DNA from: Ignavibacteriales bacterium
GTDB lineage: Bacteria > Bacteroidota > Ignavibacteria > UBA10030
Assembly: GCA_026390595.1 (NCBI GenBank)
Contig: JAPLFQ010000012.1
Location: 62,001 to 126,000 of the forward strand
Direction of reading: 5' to 3'
Length of the DNA stretch: 64,000 bases
Shown: positions 17,395-26,836 of the stretch, piece by piece
Numbering within the stretch: position 1 is the first letter of the stretch
Layout of the letters: each line of letters opens with the position of its first letter
The notes under the pieces: model-generated
Told to the model about the DNA's origin: nothing
Database searches by the model: none
The model's input: the letters and a program-made list of their open reading frames with translations, nothing else
Translations under genes and position numbers: made by a program

Positions 17395-20031
17395 TCATTG
17401 CATCACCAGTTCCGACTCAGACAAGTCGTTGATCACTTTGAGAATCTCGGATCGCACGTACGATCTCTGTCCTTCATCGTCCACCTTCCTGCCCGTCAGG
17501 TCGAGGACGTAGAAAGAGTCAACGATTCCGTCAATGCGTGTTGCGATCTTTGCAAACGAAATATTCAGACCCAGCATCGACATGGTGCCGGTAATTCTAT
17601 ACAGGAATCCCAGCATATCCGGGGCGTATACATCAATGATGGTGAAACGCGGATGGTTTTCGAATTCCACGTCAATCCTGACATTCGGGTTGGCAATGCG
17701 GCTTCGCCGTTTCCATTTCATCTTGTGGCGGCTCAGCAATGATTCGATGTCAGCCACATCATCGAATACATGATTGAGCTCCTGGTGAATCTTGTCGCAT
17801 TGTCGGCTGCTGAGGGCCGACTTGGAGATGAAATCGACGACACGGAACCTGTCGATGATGATCCCGTCGTTGCGCGTGAAGATCTGTGCATCAAGAATGT
17901 TCGCATCGTTGGCCGACAAGACGCCGCAGAATCGCGACAGAGCAAACGGAGCATCGCGGGCGATGATGGTCACCTCGGTATGATCTTCATGTTTCTTGAA
18001 GACCGTGCTCACCGTTTCGTCTGCCCCGATGCGGCGGATGTGCTCGGCGATTTCCGTCGCATCAAATGCCGCCAGATACGCCGGACTCTCCACGGCGTCA
18101 AGGTGGCTCCGGGCCTCTGCTTCGGGAATGGTCGAGCTGAGTTCGTTGACCATGTCCTGAACCGCCGTTCTCCGGCGGTCGGCTTCCGCCCGCGCATACT
18201 CGTCGCTTGTGAGATTGCGTTCGAGAATCTCGTGCGAACGCTGGTACAATTCCTGCAGCAGCATCGCTTTCCAGTCGGTCCAGACGTTCTTGTTCACGGC
18301 GCTCAGGTCCGCATACGTCAGGAGATAGAGCAAGTCGAGCTGCCGCGTCCCTTCAATCTTGGACGTAAAATCGATGATGGTCTGCTGATCGCCCAGATTG
18401 CGACGGAATGCGATCTGTTCCATGAGCAGGTGGTTCCGAACGAGGAAGAGGACGTCTTCCATGATATCGTCGTACCGGAGCCGCTTCAGAATCGTGCGGG
18501 CGATATCGACTCCGATGATCTCGTGGTCGCCGATCCGGATTGGTTTGGCAATGTCGTGACACAACGCGGCAAGGTACAGGGTGTCACGCCTCTGCAGCGA
18601 GCGAAAGATGTCGCCGAACGCAGAAGGGCTCGCGCTGAGCGCTTCGGCGTTGGACAGAACGATGAGTGTATGCTCGTCCGCGGTATAGAAATGGTATTGA
18701 TTGTGCTGGAAGAATGCGACAAGCCCCTTCCATTCAGGAATCCAGCGTTGCAGGAGTCCGAAATCGTTCATCCGCTGCAGCGCATGGCCGACGCCGTGTG
18801 GCCTGTTGAGGAGTTCACGAAAGAGCGATGTTTCCTGCTCCGACTGGAGCGGAGTGTGCCGCTTGGCGCTCCGGGTCAGAACGTCCTCCAATCGATAGGA
18901 GAGGGGGATCGCATGATCGATGGAAAGAAGAAACGCGCGGAGAGCCGCTCCGCTCGATAGCTTCGTTGCTTGTGAGCCCAGGTCAAGCTTGGCATCTTTG
19001 ATGACGAACGGGGGGGCGAGGCGGAGCGTGACCTTCTGCTCCGTTTCAGCCACAAATCTGTCGTGTGCCCAGCTCATGATCCGGCCGGCGAGTTGAGAAA
19101 CCACGCGGGCCGCCACGTAGTAATCTTTCATGAATCGCTCGACGTTTGTCTGCGTCGACGAATCACGGTACTTGAGGGCTTTTGCCACCTGCCGCTGCAG
19201 ATTGAATTCGAGAGTGTCGTGCAGTGCCTGTGCGTTCAGGTGCATCTCATTGCGTGTTCGCAGGAGGAAATCAAGCCCCCGCTTGGCGTCCTTGAGGAAG
19301 CGGATATCAAAGAGTTTCCCCAGGAATTGGCCGCGCAGCATCTCGGTGAGCGCTGTATGTGTAACCGCCGGACGAGCGGTGAGTCTTGAAAGGCCCGTGC
19401 CGCGTCCCAGCCACAGAACCGTGTGAAGATCCCTCAGTCCGCCCGCGCTGTTCTTAACATTGGGCTCAAGCAGTTTGGTGGAATGTCCGTACTTCCGGTG
19501 GCGGAGCTCAGTGGCAATGATAAGGTTCTGGGTGTACCGTGGAGAATCAACGAACCGAATCTGGCGCTGGAGGCCCAAGTGGAGGCTGGAGAATACCGAG
19601 CGGTTCCCGCAGATGAATCGTGCCTCGAGGAGCGAGTGCCATATCTCGATATCTGAAGAGGACGAATCGACACATTCCTGGATGGTACGGAAGCTATGCC
19701 CGATGTCCAGACCATATTCGAGAAGCGCGTGAAGCAAATCGCCAGCGGAAGCAGCAGTCGCGGGCTTCTGGGACTCGTCCCGGATGAGAAACATGATGTC
19801 AACGTCGGAGGAAAAACAGAGTTCCTTCCTGCCGTAGCCGCCGAGAGCAACGACGGCGATGTGCTTCTTTTCAGGGTTCTTCAGAGAGCGAAACACCGAC
19901 GTAATCAAACCGTCGAGGCGTCTCGTGAGGGCGAGTGCGATTCGGAGTCCGCCTGCACCCTGACGATGCAGTTTGACTATCGATTGGAATTGATGAGCAA
20001 GAACTTGTTTGCCGGGAGTGGAAACGGCCAT
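17395..20031 (-). CDS. glnD: Bifunctional [protein-PII] uridylyltransferase/uridylyl-removing enzyme
   Basis: Senses glutamine and attaches or removes UMP on PII proteins. The 878-residue protein, close to the usual length, has in order a nucleotidyltransferase domain with GGYGRKELCFSSDVDIMFL (64-82), the GlnD-specific helical domain, an HD phosphohydrolase domain (LAALCHDIAKPIRIGDHE near residue 495) and two C-terminal ACT domains (EVTIIARDAPFALSRFCGVL and FTIIDVYAPDMLGFLYRIT), each a glutamine-sensing unit. No glnB, glnK, amtB or glnA lies in the window. GlnD is unevenly distributed in Bacteroidota-related phyla. Confidence 0.95.
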   Translation of the reverse strand: MAVSTPGKQVLAHQFQSIVKLHRQGAGGLRIALALTRRLDGLITSVFRSLKNPEKKHIAVVALGGYGRKELCFSSDVDIMFLIRDESQKPATAASAGDLLHALLEYGLDIGHSFRTIQECVDSSSSDIEIWHSLLEARFICGNRSVFSSLHLGLQRQIRFVDSPRYTQNLIIATELRHRKYGHSTKLLEPNVKNSAGGLRDLHTVLWLGRGTGLSRLTARPAVTHTALTEMLRGQFLGKLFDIRFLKDAKRGLDFLLRTRNEMHLNAQALHDTLEFNLQRQVAKALKYRDSSTQTNVERFMKDYYVAARVVSQLAGRIMSWAHDRFVAETEQKVTLRLAPPFVIKDAKLDLGSQATKLSSGAALRAFLLSIDHAIPLSYRLEDVLTRSAKRHTPLQSEQETSLFRELLNRPHGVGHALQRMNDFGLLQRWIPEWKGLVAFFQHNQYHFYTADEHTLIVLSNAEALSASPSAFGDIFRSLQRRDTLYLAALCHDIAKPIRIGDHEIIGVDIARTILKRLRYDDIMEDVLFLVRNHLLMEQIAFRRNLGDQQTIIDFTSKIEGTRQLDLLYLLTYADLSAVNKNVWTDWKAMLLQELYQRSHEILERNLTSDEYARAEADRRRTAVQDMVNELSSTIPEAEARSHLDAVESPAYLAAFDATEIAEHIRRIGADETVSTVFKKHEDHTEVTIIARDAPFALSRFCGVLSANDANILDAQIFTRNDGIIIDRFRVVDFISKSALSSRQCDKIHQELNHVFDDVADIESLLSRHKMKWKRRSRIANPNVRIDVEFENHPRFTIIDVYAPDMLGFLYRITGTMSMLGLNISFAKIATRIDGIVDSFYVLDLTGRKVDDEGQRSYVRSEILKVINDLSESELVMQ

Positions 20032-20102
20032 AGAGTCTTGGAAAGGCGATTGAATTTGTGGTAGAACTTATCCAGAAAATGCCTGTTAATGGCACGAGAT
20101 TC

Positions 20103-20195
20103 GCACGCCAAGCCGCCAAAAAAGACTGTCGGGGTTAAACAGAGTCGCCGGGAATTTATGTCTATTTCCCTCTTTTGCGTCTTTGCGTGAAGTTC
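20103..20195. repeat. cgcaaag/gccaag word repeat
   Basis: Left arm words cacgccaagccgccaaa (from 20103) and right arm tttgcgtctttgcgtga (to about 20191) form an imperfect inverted repeat in the gap before glnD. Related words recur at 34299-34364, 49890-49912 and 50290-50375. Confidence 0.55.
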
Positions 20196-20276
20196 TCTGA
20201 ATTGGCTTCTGCTCAAAATATACTGAAAGCGGCGCTGGTTTCAAAGCAACCTGATCCGGCGTAACGACCCCGGGGC

Positions 20277-21959
20277 TCATGGGACCACAAACCTATTGTG
20301 ACCTTTCCTGACGTTGAAATCCATTTTCTTTTTGCCGTGCTCTACGTTCAGCTTGAATATCCCATCCGCCTCGATGGTGACAACCACGCTCCTGGTGCCC
20401 TCTGCAGGCTGTGCGAGCAACGTGGCAACGTGCCCGTTGAACCGATAGCGTTCGCAACCCACCCGTCCGGAAGATTCAATTCTCCACGTCAATTCGTTCT
20501 GGGCCGCATTTGGCTTCAGTCCAATGCCGTATTCGAGGAAATACAAGATGGGTGCGATGCCGCTCCACCCAACGAAGTCCTTCGCTACCAGAGCGCTGTC
20601 AGCATGCCGGCCCGGCTCCTTCGCGTCGGGAGCATAGTTTTCCCAAATGGTGCCGGTCTTCGCAAATACCTCCGCCACGATGCGCAGGTGACGCATCGCA
20701 ATTGACCGGGCGAGCTCGTTGTACCCGTAGTTCTCCAGTCCGCGGATCACCATGGTGTTCGTCGGCGCCCAGACGGCTCCTCTCCAGTACCCTCCGATGG
20801 ACAGATATCCCGGCTCATCCGCCGAACAAGTTGGCACTGGATTGAGGCGACCGAATGTCTCCGGATTCTGCAATTCTCTCACAAGGTCTTTCGCCTGTTC
20901 GGGTGATACGACGCGCGCCAGCAGTGTCCAATATGCCGCGACTGTTTTCACCGGGGCTTGCTCGCCCTCGAGCGTCATATCGTAGTAGAATCCCTTCGTT
21001 TGATTCCACATCAGCTGGTTGATTGTAACTGAGAGCTCATCTGCCTCTACTGTGAAACGCCGGGCTTCGTCTTCTTTTCCAAGGAGTCTGGCGATCTCCG
21101 TCAGGTTTCTCGCGAACAACACCATCTCGGACGAAATATCGATACCGGTCCCGCCTTGATTCAGAAAAGCGTTGCGGGGAGAATTGTCCATGCTGGCCCA
21201 ATCGGTGAGGTAGAGCCCGTTTCCCTGGCGGAGAAAGATCTGATATGCGTTATAGTATTGGACGAGCGGGTCCCAAATCAGTCGGAGGCGGGAAGTATCG
21301 CCGGTGAGATGATAGCTTTCGAGTTCGGCCCATGCAAGGATGGGATGGTTCATTGCATCGAGCGTCAATCGTGGATTGGGAGTCGGAGCGGTCCGCCCCC
21401 GATAGACGACCGATCCCTGCTTTGCGGGAGGAAATATCCATCCCCATCTGCTGAACAACGTGCTGTTTTCGGCGTTCACCCAATACGCGAAATCAAGTCC
21501 GCTCTTTCGTTGTATCTCCCTGCAGATTTCGCCCGTCGGATGCTGCTTGACGTAGAAGTTATCGAGCGATGCGATGCCGGGTACCAAGGGGTAGCCGACG
21601 TTGCAGAACATCGTCATGAACGCAGTGTCCCAGAGGAAAATATTGTCGTTGAACGCTGCATCGATGAACTGAGAGACAAATCCGCTGGCAGGTGCCGGCT
21701 CATGAAAATTCCTGAACGCAATCTCCCAGGCCTTCCAATACAAACGTACAAGCACGGAATCCTCGTCGAATATCGGAGAGGGGAGAAACGGGCGTGTCCG
21801 CTCATAAGATGGCAAAGGAGCAGAGACGTAGGCCTTTTTCTGAAAGTACTTGCCACGCTCTGCCTGGCGGGGGTCATGAGATCCTCGGTCCTGTGACAAG
21901 CATTGACTTGAGAAGAGTGAGAGGAATGCAATGACGCAACATGATGTGAACGGTCTCAT
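20277..21959 (-). CDS. Secreted trehalase/MGH1-like glycoside hydrolase
   Basis: A 560-residue exported protein with signal peptide (about 1-22) and an (alpha/alpha)6 glycosidase barrel of the GH63/GH37 trehalase-mannosylglycerate hydrolase type. Diagnostic segments are FLWDTAFMTMFCNVG, LTDWASMDNSPRN (candidate catalytic Asp), GGYWRGAVWAPTNTMVIRGL and GTIWENYAPD (candidate catalytic Glu), followed by a small beta domain. It probably cleaves an alpha-linked oligosaccharide in the periplasm; substrate is not readable. With the glucosidase lipoprotein at 6660-9707 it is the second exported alpha-glycosidase-type enzyme in the window. Confidence 0.85.
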   Translation of the reverse strand: MRPFTSCCVIAFLSLFSSQCLSQDRGSHDPRQAERGKYFQKKAYVSAPLPSYERTRPFLPSPIFDEDSVLVRLYWKAWEIAFRNFHEPAPASGFVSQFIDAAFNDNIFLWDTAFMTMFCNVGYPLVPGIASLDNFYVKQHPTGEICREIQRKSGLDFAYWVNAENSTLFSRWGWIFPPAKQGSVVYRGRTAPTPNPRLTLDAMNHPILAWAELESYHLTGDTSRLRLIWDPLVQYYNAYQIFLRQGNGLYLTDWASMDNSPRNAFLNQGGTGIDISSEMVLFARNLTEIARLLGKEDEARRFTVEADELSVTINQLMWNQTKGFYYDMTLEGEQAPVKTVAAYWTLLARVVSPEQAKDLVRELQNPETFGRLNPVPTCSADEPGYLSIGGYWRGAVWAPTNTMVIRGLENYGYNELARSIAMRHLRIVAEVFAKTGTIWENYAPDAKEPGRHADSALVAKDFVGWSGIAPILYFLEYGIGLKPNAAQNELTWRIESSGRVGCERYRFNGHVATLLAQPAEGTRSVVVTIEADGIFKLNVEHGKKKMDFNVRKGHNRFVVP

Positions 21960-22094
21960 AATCGTGCCCCGGATGAGAGGAGTGGAGCGGTAAATTCAAT
22001 ATAATCAGTGAACTTCTGGTTTGATAGCGGTCTTTACTCGATGAGTCGCAGAGGGTTCAGAAAGCCACAGGAGGTTAACAGGATGGAAATCGTT

Positions 22095-22728
22095 CCGCTC
22101 CTACGGAGCTCACTGTAGAAGAGATCGGCGCAGTTATTGACATTGCGCTCCTAACGGAACGCCAGGCTTTCACCATTACAAAGCTCTCGGGATTGCGGGA
22201 TTGTGTATCGGGTTGGTAGCCCAGTAGGGGCGAAATGTCACCCACAGCCAACAATCGCGTGTCGACCTTAGTCGGAGCGGGATGATGAAACACGCTTGGG
22301 CGGCTCGCTGAGCGGAGAAGCACACGAGTTCCGCTCCTCTGGAGCTCATTGTAGATGAGACCTGCTTGGTTATTGACATTGCGCTCCTAACGGAGCGCCT
22401 GCCTTTTGCAATCATGAAGTTCTCGGGACCGGACAATTGAGTGAAAGGCGGGTAGCCCCGTAGGGGCGACATGTCGCTAACAGGCGTACATCACCAAGTT
22501 GAGCTCCGTCCGGAGCGGCAGGTGAGCTCGGCTGTCCCGCTCCTCTGGAGCTTAGTGTAGAGGAGACCGGCCTGGTGATTGACCTTGCGCTCCTAACGGA
22601 GCACTTCAACAACTAGACATCACGAGGACTGGCAACCGGGATCCTGAATCCCGGGCTCACCAGCCCCGTAGGGGCGGAATGTCCCTAACCGCGACACAAC
22701 ACATGGTCGAGCTCCGTCAGGAGCGGCA
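22095..22728. repeat. Three-copy tandem array of four-palindrome units
   Basis: Three units of about 236 and 206 nt spacing. Each holds: (a) CCGCTCCTctGGAGCT at 22095, 22331, 22537; (b) gacatt-GCGCTCCTAACGGAGC at 22145, 22381, 22587; (c) GCCCCGTAGGGGCG-aatgtc at 22219, 22455, 22663; (d) GAGCTCCGTcAGGAGCGGCA at 22501, 22709 with a decayed form at 22263. The reverse complement of c resembles b, and that of d resembles a, so one hairpin family alternates orientation. Short frames inside are by-products of the repeats and are not genes. The rest of the 21960-22867 gap holds nothing recognisable. Confidence 0.88.
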
Positions 22729-22867
22729 CTCATGGAATCTCACCACTCTGAGGAAGTTCTAAGGCGGAATCTGGCATGGCTTCCAGTAAGTTCCGTTGCA
22801 TCTGTCCACGTGTAGGCGTATGTTGTGGCGAACAAATCCTCGCAAAAACTCCAACAGCGTGGCGCTC

Positions 22868-23494
22868 ATGCGCAATCACTCTGCTCTGCTTGCTTTAACG
22901 CTCTTCATGATATGTGCTCATGCTTCATTTCAGGGTTATGCGCAAACTCAACCGGGAAGCCAGGCAATCGATACGACGATCCACATCCTGACCGATATCA
23001 GCGGATGCGGTGTGAGTGACAGCGTATTCTTTCAGGCGACGGGCGATCGCCATGGCAACCCCCTCTTCTGGTCACTGACGATAAAAGATTGCCGCGGTGC
23101 TCTTCTATTCTTTCATTCAGCCTGTGCTTGCGAAGCCGACGCGTTTTTTGAGAGTGAAGAGTACGTCCTGCGCCAATCCTATGCGGGAACGAAGCGGGAT
23201 TGGTTTTTCAATGATTTGCCCGAAAGGGTGATTACAACGAGGAGGTTCTCCCTGGCAAGCGGGATATTCGACAGGAACAATAGTGGATCAGTTTACCGCG
23301 CTGCCCGGGATTATCTTGTCGAGAAGTTCGGTCTTCCGGTTGCGAAGGCAATCGAATTGACTGAAGCCCTGGCTCTGAAAATGATGAAAGAGGAGGTGAC
23401 GCTTCTGACAGTGTACAAAAATCCATCGGAATATGGTGATCCGCTGATCTATTTGAAAGAAATCCGACAGTTTGTTCCAATCGGTCATTGGTAA
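22868..23494 (+). CDS. Exported protein of unknown function
   Basis: A 208-residue protein starting at ATG 22868 with a clear signal peptide (about 1-26, cleavage near YAQ/TQ). The mature part has two cysteine pairs (ISGCGVSD, SACACEAD, KDCRG) that could form disulfides, alternating beta-type hydrophobicity in the first half and a more helical C-terminal half (LVEKFGLPVAKAIELTEALALKMMKEEV). I recognise no family. It follows the palindrome array and stands alone on the plus strand, converging with the lamin-tail protein. Confidence 0.65.
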   Translation: MRNHSALLALTLFMICAHASFQGYAQTQPGSQAIDTTIHILTDISGCGVSDSVFFQATGDRHGNPLFWSLTIKDCRGALLFFHSACACEADAFFESEEYVLRQSYAGTKRDWFFNDLPERVITTRRFSLASGIFDRNNSGSVYRAARDYLVEKFGLPVAKAIELTEALALKMMKEEVTLLTVYKNPSEYGDPLIYLKEIRQFVPIGHW

Positions 23495-23618
23495 AACTTA
23501 TCGTTTTAGACACGAAGACACGAGGCTCAACAGGCGCCAGGAGATAACTCAGGAATCTTCTCCTTTCCATAATCGTCTTCGTGCCTTTGTGGTAATATTC
23601 CTTTTCTTACAGGCTCCA

Positions 23619-25025
23619 TCAGAACTTCGCCCCGACCACTGCCACTGCTTTCGCCGTAGCAAGAATACCTGCCTGACCGTCGATTGACTCAACGAGAACA
23701 ACATAAGGCCCGATACGGGCGCGCTGCTTCGTGTCGTCCAGCCCATCCCAGACAATTGCTCCCTGAGAACCGCTCAACTCTCCGTTGGCCAGTGTGCGTA
23801 CAAGTCGCCCCTTGGTATCGAAGATTGAAACGCGGATGACTGAGGTCGTCAACGGCAGGCTGTACCGGATGATGCAGAAGTCTTCAAATCCATCGCCATC
23901 CGGTGAGAAAGGATTGGGACTGATTGAGAGCGAGGCGTTTGAAGGAAGGCTATTCGTGAAGATTCCATTGATTTTCCCTGGCGTTCCTCCCGATGGAGCA
24001 GAGGAGGAGCTCCAGTTTCGCCGATCATTTGACGCCAGGTCGGGGTTCACCCGCTCCAGCGATCGCCCTTTCGGATCGGTCAGATCGGGATGATGCCAAT
24101 CAGGGGAATACGAAACGCTGTCGATGGTCCGTCCCAGCGCGTCGCGCACCACGACGTCATCCCCGTCGTTATTCAATCCCAGACCACCGCTCCGGTTCAA
24201 TATGAAGAGAAGCACGCCTGGTGCGGGCCGAGCAAGGTATTCAAAACGTGAGAGGATTGTGGAGTCGGCAGCTATGACGACAAAGTCGTGAGGCTGAATG
24301 ACAGCCGAACTGCTTGTTATGGTGGTGCTGGTTGAGCCGCTTGAGGTCGGTCTGTCATAGATCTTCCACCGCGCGATGTCAATCGGAACGCTTCCGCGAT
24401 GAAATAGCTCGATCCATTCGTTTTGCCCGGTCACCGGATCGTACATGATTTCGTTGACGACTATTGCTCTCGGTTCAGTCTCGGGGATGTCGACATGGGT
24501 TGTCACCGAGACATCGTCCAGCCGGAACGTGCCAGACGTCCCGCTCGTGGTTGCTAAGAGCCTCCAACGGAACCGCACTTTGGACTGGTTGTTGAGCGAC
24601 GGGGGGAGCTGCAGAGACGAAAGTGCGTAGCTGGTGGAACCCGGATTGCGAATTGTATCACCGAGCACCATTGGAAATGTGACTCCATCGTCAATTGAAG
24701 CTTCGACAATCAAAGCGGAAGTGTGAGAGCTGGAACGAGCAGAATAGAATTCAAGCCGCTCCGGGTTGCATCCCGTGAAATCAAGAACTGGTGACACCAA
24801 AGATTGTGCAATGGTCGCGTTTGTCGAAAGCACCGCATTCGGAGCTGAGTGGACTGAGGACGTGGTCAGAATGAAGTCTCCGGACGTGAGGCGATTTGTT
24901 GAACTCATCCATCCGTGGGGAAGCGACGGCGCCATCGATGAATCGAAACGCTCCGAGTACAGAACGATGTTGTCCTGTCCATGGCAGACTGAAGCCGCTG
25001 CAATGAGCATGACCGGGTTCCCCAT
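23619..25025 (-). CDS. Secreted lamin-tail-domain protein with FlgD-like C-terminal module
   Basis: A 468-residue exported protein; start at ATG 25025 gives signal peptide MGNPVMLIAAASVCHG. Residues about 20-175 form a jelly-roll-like region typical of extracellular adhesins (FRLDDVSVTT ending). A lamin-tail domain follows at about 186-310 (IVVNEIMYDPVTGQNEWIELFHRG, then QPHDFVVIAADS and LNNDGDDVVVRDALGRTIDSVSYS). The last 100 residues (SISPNPFSPDGDGFEDFCIIRYSL onward) match the FlgD Ig-like module common at the ends of secreted proteins of Ignavibacteria and relatives, where it serves in secretion or surface attachment. Role: probable surface or extracellular protein; no enzymatic motif. Confidence 0.85.
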   Translation of the reverse strand: MGNPVMLIAAASVCHGQDNIVLYSERFDSSMAPSLPHGWMSSTNRLTSGDFILTTSSVHSAPNAVLSTNATIAQSLVSPVLDFTGCNPERLEFYSARSSSHTSALIVEASIDDGVTFPMVLGDTIRNPGSTSYALSSLQLPPSLNNQSKVRFRWRLLATTSGTSGTFRLDDVSVTTHVDIPETEPRAIVVNEIMYDPVTGQNEWIELFHRGSVPIDIARWKIYDRPTSSGSTSTTITSSSAVIQPHDFVVIAADSTILSRFEYLARPAPGVLLFILNRSGGLGLNNDGDDVVVRDALGRTIDSVSYSPDWHHPDLTDPKGRSLERVNPDLASNDRRNWSSSSAPSGGTPGKINGIFTNSLPSNASLSISPNPFSPDGDGFEDFCIIRYSLPLTTSVIRVSIFDTKGRLVRTLANGELSGSQGAIVWDGLDDTKQRARIGPYVVLVESIDGQAGILATAKAVAVVGAKF

Positions 25026-25550
25026 GGCGAGATAGATAAGAGAAATTGAACGCCGATGTTGCCGAACATACTTCAAGCATCTACCCGTTGGATGTAAAGG
25101 GACAAACGATGGTAGTCGTTCAGCCGAACGCAAGCAAGTGAAACCAATTGGCCATTCGCGCTTGTGTCGCGATGAACAGAAGGAGATTGCGATGGCAAAT
25201 TCGCACTTTTGGCATGACTCACAAATGCGAAAAAGTACTATGAAAAATTCATTAGACGAAAGCAATGTATGCGATTACGCAAATCTGCACCGAAACTCAA
25301 ATATACCGAGTTTTCGGTATGGCGGTTCTGTTGACTGCATGCTAAGATGACGCGGGCAAAAACCGTTTCTCAGATTTTCAATAGGTCGTTCACATCCATG
25401 GGTCGTAACCGAACGGAGTCGTCACTCTTCTCCGAGGTTTGTCGGTACTTCTACGTACACGCATGTTGTACGTATTTGTACGGACTTGAATCTTAGAAAT
25501 AATTCCTTATGCTGTTCAGCAGGAAAAAGAAACTGAGAGAGTCGAATTCT
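25026..25550. other. 525-nt divergent intergenic region
   Basis: Between the lamin-tail protein (minus) and the propeller-like lipoprotein candidate (plus). It has a stretch of lower GC (about 25190-25330) and a 7-bp inverted repeat TACGTAC/GTACGTA at 25452-25474, 77 nt before the next start codon, a possible operator. No convincing gene. Confidence 0.45.
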
Positions 25551-26594
25551 ATGAATCACCGTACAATACATGTTTCGATGAAGCTGACGCTTTCGTTCTG
25601 TGCAACCATAACCGTCCTCCAATCGGGGTGCAAGCACAATCCCGTTGATGCCCCGATCAAGAATCCGCGGGAGTACACGTGGACGACTGAGAAGATCAGC
25701 AGCTCGGATAACGATCAGACGTTTATGTCGGACATGTATGCTGTGGATTCCAAGAACATCTGGATTGTTGGGCACAACTCGAGTGCGCTAGGGAAGATGT
25801 ATCACTTCGACGGCACCGGTTGGACTCGCCAGAACTTGTATTATGGAGTATACTTCGACCTTGAGGCAATCGTGGGATTCGGCAAGGACAACATTTGGGC
25901 AGTCGGAATGAAATGGCCACAAGATTCGCCGCAACTCGGATTCATTATTCACTTCAACGGGTCGCAGTGGGTTGAGATGAATGTTCTGGAAATGAACCGA
26001 CTGAAATGCGTTTGGGGCAGCGGACCAACTGACGTCTGGTTTGGAGGACTTGATGGAACCCTCCTTAAATTTGATGGAATGTCCATTAAGCCCGACTCCG
26101 TTCCACGCTATATACCAAAGAACGCGAACCCCAATTGGGGTTTCTACGCGGGTTCAAGTGGGTTGGGCGATGATCAGTATTTGGTTCTCGCGGGAGAACC
26201 ACTAACCAACCATGGTACATGGTCTTATACATTCAGAGGCCAATCTGGGCGCTGGACATTTATCGACAGCGCCTATGGTCTGATCAATCGACTGTGGTAC
26301 AGCCCTTGGGGAAAACTCTATCGAACCGGAGGAGGAGTCGGCTTTTGGGACACTTCGAGTTGGAAGTTTCTGAGCCTGAACGCATTTACTCGGGGTGTTT
26401 ACGGTGTAGCGGAAGACAACTTGTTTGCGGTGGGGACTATTATTTGGCACTGGAACGGAACCGACTGGTTTGAGTTCAAGAATCTTTCAACTGTTCGCAT
26501 GACGTACTACAAAGTGTGGACGGACGGAAGGGAAGTCTTCATCGTTGGTGTCGGTAATGACGATAACAACACGTACATACTTCACGGCAAATAA
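25551..26594 (+). CDS. Exported beta-propeller-like protein of unknown function
   Basis: A 347-residue protein; start ATG 25551. The N-terminus is a signal peptide ending LQSGC, possibly a lipoprotein (Cys27), though the lipobox has Gln at -3. The mature part has repeated blades of the form 'NIWAVG/VWFGG ... FDG..W', e.g. SKNIWIVGHNSS, KDNIWAVGMKW, PTDVWFGGLDGTL, DNLFAVGTIIWHWNG and REVFIVGVGND, spaced 40-60 residues apart, which is the pattern of Ycf48/BNR-like beta-propellers common in surface proteins of this group. No active-site residues evident. Confidence 0.78.
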   Translation: MNHRTIHVSMKLTLSFCATITVLQSGCKHNPVDAPIKNPREYTWTTEKISSSDNDQTFMSDMYAVDSKNIWIVGHNSSALGKMYHFDGTGWTRQNLYYGVYFDLEAIVGFGKDNIWAVGMKWPQDSPQLGFIIHFNGSQWVEMNVLEMNRLKCVWGSGPTDVWFGGLDGTLLKFDGMSIKPDSVPRYIPKNANPNWGFYAGSSGLGDDQYLVLAGEPLTNHGTWSYTFRGQSGRWTFIDSAYGLINRLWYSPWGKLYRTGGGVGFWDTSSWKFLSLNAFTRGVYGVAEDNLFAVGTIIWHWNGTDWFEFKNLSTVRMTYYKVWTDGREVFIVGVGNDDNNTYILHGK

Positions 26595-26836
26595 CAGAAG
26601 GAAGGAGGCGCAAGGCTAATCAAAGAAACCTGGGCCCGTGCCATCTGTGCTATCCTATCAATACGCCAGACATGCACCGAGTGGTCTTGGATGTGTTAGT
26701 AGAACACACGACGGCCGAGCGGTTCTGGTGAACCTTGGTGGCGTTTGGTGATTACACAAGATGCGTAGACTCGGGGAATCATCCCAGGCAAAAGATGAAG
26801 AAAAGACCATCATTGCAGCGAATAAAGGGACATGCC

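Noticed and set aside
22075-22612. Short minus-strand frames within the palindrome array
   Set aside because: They translate the repeat units and resemble each other only because of the repeats.
22095-22728. CRISPR array
   Set aside because: Repeats are 200 nt apart and made of palindromes in both orientations; spacers are not unique short sequences and no cas genes are present.
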